Source: Corylus avellana (lineage: Eukaryota; Streptophyta; Magnoliopsida; Fagales; Betulaceae). Taken from it: 64,000 bases of DNA. The stretch covers positions 28,163,093 to 28,227,092 of the forward strand of contig NC_081542.1 of assembly GCF_901000735.1 (NCBI RefSeq). Direction: 5' to 3'. The notes under the pieces were generated by a model. That model did no database searches and had not been told where the DNA came from. It saw only the letters and a list, made by a program, of their open reading frames with translations. Numbering within the stretch: the stretch's first letter is position 1; each line of letters begins with the position of its first letter. This document shows positions 48,858 to 58,909 of this stretch, piece by piece. Made by a program: the position numbers and the translations under genes.

Positions 48858-51800
48858 CTAAGAGAGAGAAAAATGAAAAAGGAAATCAGAGCAGGTAATC
48901 CCTATAGGAGCTAGCCAAGCGGCCATCCAGGAATACAAAGTAAAGAAGAAAAAATGATTCAATTCCTCTATAGTCCTAGTGGAGTCCTCAAAGCATCTAG
49001 CATTCCTTTCATTCCAAATACACCACATAATACACAGAGGGATCATCTTCCACACTACCGCGCTTTGAGAACGTCCTCCCAACCACCAGCAATCGAACAA
49101 GCCCCTCACCTTGCAAGGCATGACCCAATGCATCCCAAACCGATCAAAAATAGTATGCCAACAAACACTTGCGATCTCGCAATGGAGAAGAAGATGATCG
49201 ACTGACTCTCCTTCTTCTTGCACATACAACACCACTCCACTACCACTAGGTTCCTCTTCCGCAGGATGTCGTAAAATTTTGCCCAAGGCCGCGGTCCACC
49301 TGAAGAAAGCCACTGGCATAGGCACCTTAGTACGCCAAATGCTCGTCCAGGGAAACACCTCATGGTCAAATTTGGACAATGCCTTGAAGAGAACTTAACC
49401 TCGAACTTGCCTTTCTTAGACGAAGACCATCGAATACGATCCATAGAACCTATGGATATCTTGCACGAGTACAACCGGAAAAAAGAAAGAAGAAATCAAA
49501 TCCATCTCCCAATCCTGTACTGACCGCACAAAAATGACATTCCACTCAACAACCCCATTCCTCCAAATAAAGTTATCCTTCACCCAAGCTTCTTTATGTC
49601 TGGCTATGCTGAATAAAGACGGGAAAGCATGCTTCAAAGAGGAGTCCCCACACCAAATATCATGCCGAAAACGAACTTTCGAACCCACCCGCATGTCATA
49701 ACGAATACCTTTGGCGAATAATTTCCAACCTTGACGAATGTGCTTCCATAAGCCCACACCATGGGAACCCGAAACCTCCTTTATGCAGCATCCACCCTCC
49801 AAATCTTCATATTTAGCTTTGATAACCTTATACCACAGAGCCTCGTTCTCATTCGCATATCTCCAAAGCCATTTACCCAGGAGAGCTTGATTAAACTGAT
49901 GCAACTTACGAATGCCAAGCCCACCGTACCGAAGGGAACGACAGATTTGATTCCAATTTACAAGAGGCAGCTTAGGCTCGTCTCCCATCCCTCCCCATAA
50001 GAAATCTCTTTGAACTTTCTTAAGTCTTTTTGCTACACTCATAGGAATCGGAAACAGAGACAAAAAGTAAGTTGAAAGATTAGACAATGTACTCTTAATG
50101 AGAGTTAAACGACCTCCTTTAGAGAGATACATTCTCTTCCAACCTGCCATCTGACGCTCCATTTTTTCGATCACCTCATTCCACATAACCTTATCCTTAT
50201 ATCCCGCCCCAAGAGGGAGACCCAAATACTTCATCGTCAAATCCGCAACACTACACCCAAGGATATTAGCTAAAACCCCTATGTTCTCCACCTCACCAAT
50301 AGCCACAATTTTAGATTTTCCAAGATTCACTCTCAAACCCGAAACAGCTTCAAAACATAAGAGAATGAGACGCACATACCGGATTTGCTCGATGGAAGCT
50401 TCACAAAAGATCAAAGTGTCATCCGCAAATAAAGAGTGAGAGACCACTAACTCCGATAACACCCTATTTCCCACCGAGAAACCAGTCAAAAAGCCTTGGT
50501 CAACCGTCGCATTCACCATCTTACTCAAAGCCTCCATAACAAGCACAAAAAGTAACGGAGAAAGAGGGTCCCCCTTGCTGAATTCCCCTCGAGCTATTGA
50601 AGAAGCCTTCCGGAGAACCATTCACAAGAATGGAAAATCTTACCGACGTAATATACCACTCTATCCACGCCCTCCACCTCTCGCCAAAACCACACCTATG
50701 CAGCAAATACAACACAAAGTCCCAATTCACATGGTTGTAGGCCTTCTCCAAGTCTAATTTGCAAAGAACACCTGACACCCCTGACTTCATGCGACTATCC
50801 ACACTTTCATTTGCACTAAGAACAGAATCTAGGATTTGGCGACCCCCAATAAAAGCATTTTGAGAGTATGATATGATCTTACCCCACACAGTTCTCATCC
50901 TAATTGCAAGAACCTTAGATACAATTTTGTACACCCCTCCCACCAAGCTAATGGGCTGAAAGTCCTTCATCTCCACCGCATTTGCCTTCTTTGGGATCAA
51001 GGAAATAAAAGTTGCATTCAAGCTCTTCACCAACTGTCGTCTACAATGGAACTCGGCAAAAACTGCCATAACATCGTGTTTGACAACACCCTAGCAGGCT
51101 TGAAAAAAAGCCATGGAGAAGCCATCCGGACCTAGAGCCTTATCACCATCCATGCCTTTAACCACCTCTCAAACATCATTTTCCTCAAAATCTCTTTCTA
51201 ACCACCTATTATCCTCCTCATCTATGGCCAAAAAAGGCTGGTTGTCCATTCTAGGCCGCCACGTGCTTTATTCTGAGTATAAGCTTTGATAATACCTCAC
51301 AATATGATCTTTTACCTCAGCTGGATCATCAGATAGAACGCCATTAATACACAACACTTCCACACGATTGAACCTTCGATGAGAGTTAGCCATCTTGTGA
51401 AAGAAATGAGTATTGCGGTCCCCTCCTTGAGCCACAAAGTTCTCGATTTTTGGCGCCAATAAATTTCTTCACACAGCAAGGTGTTCTCCAATTCTTTCAC
51501 CATATCCGCCTTTCGAACCTTCTCCTCCTGGGCTAGCCCTCTTACCTCTGCCAACTCATCCAACTCTTAAATACCTCCCAACAACTCCTTTTTCTTTCTC
51601 CCAATGTCCCCAAACACCCCCTCATTCCACTTTTTCAAATCCAATTTGAGAGATTTCAATTTCTTAGCAAGCACAAAACTAGGTAAACCCTCAAACGAGT
51701 AAGACCCCCACCAAGAACTAACCTTATCAATAAAACCTTCAGCTTTAAGCCACATATTTTCAAATTTAAAGCTCTTATTACCTCCACAAGGGGCCCCACA

Positions 51801-52499
51801 GTCCAATAATAAAGGGAAGTGATCGGAAATCAAGCGCTGAAATCTTCTTTGTGACACTGCAGGGCAGTGATCTTCCCAATCCGAGGAAATCAAGAAACGG
51901 TCAATTCTAGACCAGCTCTCATTTTCTTGATTATTAGACCACGTAAATTGACCCCCCATCAAGGGCATGTCCACCAAGTTGTTCTCTGAGATGAAATCCG
52001 AGAAATCCATCATGCTAGTGGAATAGTAAGACACATTGGAGCGCTCACTAGGGAACCGAACGATATTAAAATCCCCTCCAAGGCACCAAGGAACCTCCCA
52101 CACATTCATCAAACCAGCCAACTCTTCCCAAAGAGCCCTTCTCTCCCCATCCTCATTCGGACCATACACCCCCCCAAAAGCCCACTCCCAATTGTCCTCC
52201 ACATTTTGAAAAGAGCAAGCCAATGAAAAATACCCCACACACTCCTCCTTACACTTCACCACCCTCCTATCCCACATCAATAACATCCCCCCCGACAAGC
52301 CATTCGACCCTTTGAACTTCCACCCCACATGTTGGCCTCCCCAAAGACTATGAACCACCTCTCTGGAAATAACCTCCATCTTTGTCTCAATCAAACACAC
52401 TACATCTACTTTCCACTCTTTCAATAGACCCCTAATATGCAACCTTTTTTTGAGGGCATTCAACCCTCTCACATTCCATGCAACTATGTTAAACTTCAT
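48858..52499 (-). pseudogene. LINE ORF2: endonuclease, reverse transcriptase, zf-RVT; broken
   Basis: The ATG at 52499 overlaps the ORF1 stop by 11 nt. The APE-type endonuclease (52499-51570) shows WNVRGLN, ETKM, GGDFNIVRF, SRIDRFL and SDHFPLLL, so the catalytic E, D and H are kept. The reverse transcriptase shows [33 protein letters not shown] and FADDTLIF (50418-50429; both Asp present). It ends in the zf-RVT pattern [10 protein letters not shown]...[15 protein letters not shown]. Lesions: TAA at 51567-51569, TAG for a conserved Trp at 51091-51093, and frameshifts near 50570 and 49420. The normal role is target-primed reverse transcription. Confidence 0.9.
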
Positions 52500-54740
52500 G
52501 ATCCACCAACGTGCCCCTCTCACCATCCATGAACTCCTTTAATCCTGTTGGGGCTGGAACATAGGCAGAGATTCCTCCCAAATCAGCAACACCCTGATTC
52601 CTAGAAGCTTCAATAGAGTTGAACAAAAACTCCAACTCCCCTTTCTTCCCTTCATCAGTAATACCAATTTTAGGGCAGAATTTGAGGCAATTATTAACTA
52701 CCCAACTGGAAGACATCAACCCTGGCCCTAAATCCTCCAACCCAACAGAATCTGAGATACTTTCCTCTTCCAAACTAGAGCCAGGCCCGAAGGGCTCCAT
52801 TGCTGGCATACACTCCACTCCTTTTTTTCCCTCCAGCCACTGCGGACTCGTACTGCTTGCCTCCCCCCGACAGAATTCCTGCGAACAGCTCCCCCCTACC
52901 ATTCTTTTATTCCGACGAGAGGGTACTCCACCAAGAACTGATCTGCACCCACGCCCGTACCTGCCCCCACATCTTCGGTCTCCACAGTACACATCGGCAG
53001 GCTCTGGGTATGTTCCGGCCAGAATTGCGTCTCCGGCACCCTCTGGATTGATTCTGGCTTCAACCCCAGAATCTCTTTCCCCTACCCACAAGTCGCAATA
53101 CTTTCCCCAGCCTCTCCGGTCTCCACAAGACAAATCAGCGGTCTCTGGGCATTTTCCGGCGAACCTTGCATCTTCGGCACCCTCTGGGCTGATTCCGGCT
53201 TCGACCCCAGAACCCCTTTCCCCTGCCCACAAGCCGCAATCGAGCCTACCGACACATCGTCCCAATTTTTTTGCCCAAAATTCCTTCTCCTATAAGTCAA
53301 CAAACCCTTTCCCTTTCCGGTAGCCTGAGCCTCGATCGCCGACATGGTGGAGACTCTGTTGCTTGGCTTCTCACCGACCATAAACCCATTGCCAACCCAT
53401 GTAGAAGTGCCGAAGACCTCTGTGAGTATACCACCTTCCGCTGATATAGCCCTCCCACCCACAGGTAGAACCTTCTCGGCCAGCAACGACGAGTTCGCTG
53501 ATTGTGCCAAGTGTGATCTCAGCTCTAACGAATTCTCCTCAGCCTCCTCCCTGATTGCCACCTCAGCTAAAAGACATATATCTTTCGGTCCAACTCTACC
53601 TGGGCTATTGAAGCAGCCCGCGCTTGAGCCCAGCAATCCTTTGGGCTTAAAAACTACTCTTTTTTTCACCTTCATCTTGCTGTTGGGCTTTGAGCTCAGC
53701 CCACACTTTTCCTTTCCTTTCCAAACTGAACTTTGATGGCCTATATCTTTCTTATCTCCCTGCCCAAGCCCATTGCCCTCCAACTGCTTGAATACTCTGT
53801 CAAGTTTTATCAATCCCACGTCACATTCCCGTTTCAGACATCTCAAAGTCTCCCTCACGTTGAGGAGCTCGAGATGTACAGCAGAGTAGGTCTGCCCAGC
53901 ATGGTTCACCACTCCCTTCCATCCCTTCAAGTGCACAGAAGCTGACGTCGACGCCTTCTGCCTTGCCGGCAATGAATTGAAACTTGCCGGAGCTCTTATC
54001 GGCGCCTCCATGCATCCTCCATTCTTCACGCTGTGCCTACTAGCCTCTATCGGACCTGTATCAGACCTCGCCGGCAAGGGTAGCTTCTTCGGACCCACCC
54101 CAGAAACACCGATAGCCAACGCCGAATCATGGGTCTTCGACAGAAACACCGCCTTGCTGCCATAATCTTGAGCTTGCCGCTTCCTGTATTCGGAGTCATC
54201 TTTCCGCTCCCTAGTCACCCTGGCCTTCGGTTCTAGGAAAGAATTGTAGCAATCCTTGGTTGACTTCGATGACATTCTCAGTGTTTCCGCATAGCTCCTT
54301 TTTTCCTTCACCTCCTTATCTCTCTTGTCTTCCCTGAATACTTGGTGCTCACTTACCCCTCGAGACTCACAGAGAGACGAGTTTGCCACTCGCATTTCCT
54401 CGACGAAACGATCCCACCCAAACCCACGACGTCCTTCAGGAATGATGATTGAGCCGCACCTCCTCCTTCCATCAAATTCCTCCACTGTCAGAAAACATCC
54501 ATGCCTGTTTGAACATTTCTGAGCTATTATTCTAGGATACCCAGCTCTAGACTAATCCCAAAAAACTTCTGAATTATCCACAACCACCAGAGCCTCACCT
54601 ATTCGCACCATCCACGCTAACTCGTCCTTTTTCATGAAAATGGACCTTTTGAATCTATTACTCCTCTCAAAATCCTTACCCCAGCTAAACAAAACCTCAA
54701 ACTCCTTGGACTCCACTGACCACCTCCTCGAACCAGCCAT
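52489..54740 (-). pseudogene. LINE ORF1 (nucleic-acid-binding protein), broken
   Basis: Starts ATG at 54740 (AGSRRWSVESKEFEVLF), has a segment FKRSIFMKKDELAWMVRI and the block EEFDGRRRCGSIIIPEGRRG, then KRSYAETLR. It ends LKEFMDGERGTLVDHEV with TAA at 52489-52491. The plus-strand LINE carries the same order. Lesions: a TAG directly after 'EVFWD' (54552-54554), where the other copy has CAG; and a frame change near 53090-53260, where a 141-bp tandem duplication lies. The protein family's function is RNP formation by analogy with other LINEs; no zinc knuckle was seen. Confidence 0.8.
52980..53250 (-). repeat. 141-bp tandem duplication inside LINE ORF1
   Basis: The plus-strand words 'cccacaagtcgcaata' and 'cccacaagccgcaat', 'ggtctccacaaga', 'ctctgg' and 'gattctggcttc'/'gattccggcttcgacc' recur exactly 141 bp apart (53091 and 53232). 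That is 47 codons. The peptide reads GLWAGERGSGVEAG, then DLWVGERDSGVEAR. The plus-strand LINE has a single equivalent region. Confidence 0.8.
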
Positions 54741-54820
54741 GACACAACCAAATAACAGTTAATGGGGAAAGAAGCATAAAGAGTATATTCTTTCTTGAAG
54801 CGGAAAGAATATCCTATGTA

Positions 54821-55345
54821 CTTTTTTTTGATAAGTAATATTGTATAAATAAAAATAAAAAAATAAAACGCAATGTGCCTCTAAGTACATAGATAGTATA
54901 CAAAAAAAAAACCCACAAAATCCCACAAAAAGAAGACCCTATACCAACCCTAAAAACAAAAGAGTCCTAAAGAATCCAATACCCCAAAACACTCAAAAAC
55001 CCTAAGCTCAATAGGCAAACCTACATCACCTTGCCAATGACCCTATTCCAGCCGTGGCCTCTAGCCTCAAAATTAATGGAGCATTCCAAAATTTTGAGCT
55101 CCCTCCCTTAGCCTTTGGAGCAGAAACGTCATTTTTGGGCTCCCGCTCCTCTTCAATGACTGAAAAAAGATCCAACAGTCTTTCCTTGTCACCTCCACAA
55201 GACAACCCCACAATGGGAGGGAACTTCACCGCACTAAGCGCCACCTCAGAATAGCCGTCCACCCCCTCCACCGGAGTTTCCGCCACAAACTCGGTCAGCA
55301 GCTCCTTGTTCTTATGCAACTGCTTAGCTATCTTATTCTTCACTA
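54821..55345 (-). mobile_element. LINE/retroposon 3' fragment of another lineage
   Basis: The minus-strand frame 55343-55026 contains CGGDKERLLDLFSVIEEE and ends with a stop. It is followed by a tail with 'gtatactatctatgtactta', 'aggcaca' and poly(A) (poly-T from 54822). The tail order matches LINE 3' ends, but the coding part resembles an ORF1 C-terminus rather than zf-RVT. The element is therefore internally deleted or chimeric. Confidence 0.5.
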
Positions 55346-55413
55346 TCCTGTGTACTTACGGGCGCCTCACGCTTTTTGTAGTAAAATATTTTATTACTTA
55401 TATAAAAATAAAA
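55346..55413 (+). mobile_element. LINE 3' tail fragment
   Basis: 'tcctgtgtacttacgggcgc', 'ctcacgctttttgta' and 'ttattacttatataaaaa' are the last 70 bp or so of the local LINE family, in plus orientation, meeting the preceding minus-strand fragment tail-to-head. Confidence 0.6.
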
Positions 55414-55699
55414 AGTCTCTTTATTCCCACCTTTTTCACAAGATAAACACCAAATAAAACTTTCCATGGCATTTTGTGTGAAAATTGTTGGAGACAGATT
55501 GGTCTTGAATGCTTCTCATCAAGGATATGCATGCAGTACAAAGTGTTGAGTTATCCTCAAGTTCATGTGCTACGGCGGCTTTTTAGAATGATACTGGGTG
55601 CAATTAAATCTACAACACCACCGAGATTTAATAGCTTTATACCACATGATAACCTTACATTGAAAGTTGGACCTATTTCAAGATAATATTATTTTTATA

Positions 55700-56730
55700 C
55701 CCATTCTTTTTTCTTATGTGTTGAAGTTGTTTCAAGACTAAAGATTAATTTGGCAAAATCAGAGATAGCTCTTGTTGGTGAAGTTGGACATATAGAGGAA
55801 TTGGCTCGCATTCCTAGTTGTAGAGTAACTTCTTTACCAATGAAGTATTTGACTTTGCCTTTGGGTGTTTTAGAGCATTCACAATGGGCTCCTCAAATAA
55901 AAGCGAAATTTGAGGAGAAAATTCATTTTATCAAATTTAGAGAGGCACTTTTAAAAAGCATCAAACATCAAACTTTCTATACCTTTCTCTAATTTAATTA
56001 AATATTATTTTTTATTGTTTTAAACCAATCAGGGGAGTGGTCAATACAACATAAGCTTAAAAAATTATATAATTTTAGCTTTTTGGCTCTTAGAATGTAG
56101 AAAGCATGTCTAACAATAGTTAAATATAAAGTAAAAAAAGGAACTTGTTAAATGAATGTTTTCATGAGTTTTGTTAGATTTTTAGGGAAAAGCTAAATAT
56201 AAAGAACCCATTGTGAATGCTCTTACAAGGCTATATTTATTTGGAATGGCATCAATGAAAAAATGGAAAGTTGGTTGGCTAGATAATATACGTTTATTTA
56301 TCTAAGGGAGGCACACTGTCTAATTTGCCAACTTACTACTTGTCTCTTTTCCCTATTCCAATAGGCGTGGCTAATTGATAAACTTCAGTGAGGCTTTTTA
56401 TGGGGTGGAATTGGTGGCAGGTTTAAATTCCACTTGGTTAATGGGTCAAAAATTTGTACCCCAATGAAACGAGTAGGATTGGGGGTTAGAAACTTGAATT
56501 AGTTTAATCGAGCCCTATTGGGTAATTGGCTATGGCACTATGCTACGGAGAGTGAGGCATTGTGGAATATGACAATTTAAAGGGAGGTTGGTGTTCCAAT
56601 GAGGTAATGGGACATTTTGGAGTGGGGGTGTGAAAACATAGGAGAGGGTGGGAAAGTTTTTCAAAATTTGTTAGATTAGAGGTGGGTGATGGATTCAAGG
56701 TCAGGTTTTTGCATGATGTGTGTGGTGTGG
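55700..56730 (+). mobile_element. Old degenerate LINE, left part (continues at 63380)
   Basis: Reverse-transcriptase C-terminal remnants: VSRLKINLAKSEIALVGEVG, LPMKYLTLPLGV (55780-55875), then after a MITE 'ggctatatttatttggaatgg' and [17 protein letters not shown] sequence, 'gcctattgggtaattggctatggc', and VGDGFKVRFLHDVC at the right end. The copy has many stops. It stops at 56730 and resumes as VWCGDQPFKISYPDLFSI at 63366-63430, because the LINE 56731-63364 is inserted here. Confidence 0.85.
55873..56222. mobile_element. Tourist-like MITE inside the old LINE
   Basis: Left GAGCATTCACAATGGGCTCC, right complement of GAGCATTCACAATGGGTTC, with TTA on both sides (55870-55872, 56223-56225). It interrupts the old LINE reverse-transcriptase remnant between 'ttgggtg' and 'caaggctatatttatttgg'. 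350 bp. Confidence 0.88.
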
Positions 56731-56800
56731 GGAGAGCTGAGAGTTGTGTCAGCGTGTGGGGGCATGTGTAAGTTGGTTGGTGCTAGCTTCAGGTTGTGTC

Positions 56801-58909
56801 ATGGATGGGCCGAGAAGGTCAACGGTGGAGTCCAAGGAGTTTGAGGTGTTGATCAAGGTAGGAGTATCAAGGGTGAGGATTTTTGAAAGGAGCAAAAGAA
56901 TCAAAAGGTCCATCTTTCTAAAAAAGGATGAGCTAGCCTGGATGGTGCGAATAGTGGATGATTTGGTGGCAGTGGACAATTTTGAAGTATTTTGGGATCA
57001 ATCCAGAGCTGGATACCCTAGAATAATTGCTCATAAGTGCTCTAATAGGCATGGATCTTTCCTGACAGTGGAGGAATTCGATAGAAGAAGAAGGTGTGGC
57101 TCGATCATCATTCCTGAAGGACGTCGTGGGCTTGGGTGGGATCGTTTCATCAAGGAAATGCAAGCGGCTATCTCCTCTCTCCATGAACACCGAGTGATCA
57201 GTGAGTATAGAGAGCTTAAGGGAGAAAAGGAGTTAAAGAAGCAGAGAAGCTATGCGGAGACAGTGAGACTGTCGTCGTGGGCAACCCAGGAAGGTTGCAA
57301 TGTCTACCAAGAACCAGGTCGGTGAGGATATACGGTACAGAAGGTACAGAAGTATGACAAGAAGACATTATGTTCGAAGAAGACCCATGCTCCAGCAATG
57401 GCTCAGGGAGGTTCGGGGGGAGTTCCGATGGAGCCTATTACGGTTCCAACGAAATCTTTCTGGCTGGCGAAGTCTGTTCTAGGTCCGGTAAAGGGTGGCG
57501 TGAATGGTACGAAGACTGGAGGTTGCGTGGAGGTCTTGCCAACAGTTCTAGCGAGTTGTACAGCAAAGCCGGTGGAGCAATCTGCGTCGTTGTCAGTCTC
57601 TGATCGCATGAAGGGACGAGAGGGGATGGGGTACCATGCTGGGCAAACCTACTCTAAGGTAGGTATTGAGCTCCTCAACGTGAAGGAGTCGTTGAGACGT
57701 CTAAAGAGGGAATGTGACGTGGGGATGAGCAAGATCGACAGGGTGATTCAACAGATGGAGCTCAGTGGGCTTGGGCCGGGAGATAAGGAAGTTGCTGGTC
57801 AGTGGAGGGCAGAATTGAAAGAGAAGGAGAAATTTGGGCCAGAAGGAAAAATAATAAAGCCCAATAGTAGGCTGAAGGTGAAGAAGAAGGTGATTTTTAA
57901 GCCCAAAGGTGTCGTGGGCTCAGGCGTGGGCTATAGCTTTAGCCCAGCTCAAGATGGTCCAAGAGGTTTTAATTCTCAAGCTGGGTTGGCTTCAATGGCG
58001 GCCTCTGAGAAAGACACGACTAGGTCGCGACTTCTCATGGCTTCATCGGCGTGCTTGTCGTTGGCCGACAGAGTGCTAACAGGGGGAAGGGTGACTGGGT
58101 CATCGACAGAAGGGACTCCCAGGGTGTCTATCGGCACTTCTGCGGGGGGTACTAACGGGTTTCTTGGCCGGAGAGAAATCAAGTCAAAAGAATCCCGTAA
58201 GCCCGGTGGAGGAGACTCAGCCCTCTAGTAAAGGAAAAAGCCTGTTGACATATAGGAAAAGGAAGATAGGGCCGCAGAGACGGGACGAGACTCTGGTGGG
58301 TTCGCTAGAAGCTTTAGTTTTGGCGTTTGGGTAGTTGAAAGGGATCCTTGGACCGACGCCGAAAAATTCTCAAAGGGTGCCGAAGACGCTTCTGGCGCCG
58401 AAGGAACATCAGAGGTCGCCGGAGAGGCCTATGGAGACCGGCGAGGCTGGGGCGGGTACGGACTCGGCCACAGGTCAGCTTCTGAGGGGGAGTCCCTCTC
58501 GACGGAAGGTTGGGATGGCCGTGGGGGGTTGCACTCAGCAAGCTCGTCGGGGGGAGGTAATGAGATTGGGTCCACTGATTCAAATTGGTCAGGAAAGATT
58601 GGATTGTATATCGGAGTTGGAGCTTTTTCAGTCTAATTCAGGTATGGTTAAGGACAAAATTTCTAAAACAGTAGGGTTGGAGGATTTAGGGTCAGACACG
58701 ATTTCATCTGCCTCAAATTTTGTCCTAAAGTTGGTGTTTCTAATGAGGGAAAAAAGGAGGACTTGGAGGTTTTGTTCAAAGCTATTGAAGCTTCTAAAAT
58801 GCAGTATGATTCTGATTTGGGAGGCATTTCTGCCTATGTTCCTGCACTCAAAGGACTTGAAGAGATTGAGGAATGTGAGAGGGTCGTTTTGGTGGATCAT
58901 GAAGCTTAA
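56801..58909 (+). pseudogene. LINE ORF1, broken
   Basis: The ATG at 56801 (DGPRRSTVESKEFEVL) is chosen by alignment with the other copy; the upstream in-frame ATG at 56744 is not shared. The frame ends at 57325 after QEPGR. The homologous protein goes on in another frame from about 57398 (KGREGMGYHAGQTYSKV, LKRECDVGMSKIDRV, VIFKPKGVVGSG) to 58228, and again to the TAA at 58907-58909. There are at least two frame changes. The 'FLTVEEFDRRRRCGSIIIP' block and RSYAETVR are conserved. Confidence 0.8.

Larger units (their letters stand above)
48771..54809 (-). mobile_element. Full-length LINE (non-LTR retrotransposon), 6.0 kb, 11-bp TSD
   Basis: Flanked by the perfect direct repeat TATCCTATGTA (48760-48770 and 54810-54820). 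From 5' to 3' (right to left) there is a leader of about 70 bp, ORF1 (54740-52489), ORF2 with endonuclease, reverse transcriptase and zf-RVT domains (52499-48858), a tail with CCGTGTATG...GCGC, and poly(A) (poly-T at 48772-48785). The intact length and TSD show a complete target-primed insertion. Several stops and frameshifts make it non-autonomous today. It is sense to DDB1. Confidence 0.95.

Noticed and set aside
52619..53323. 234-codon plus-strand ORF rich in Pro/Ser
   Set aside because: It is the antisense shadow of LINE ORF1; the minus-strand frame aligns with the second LINE, this one does not.
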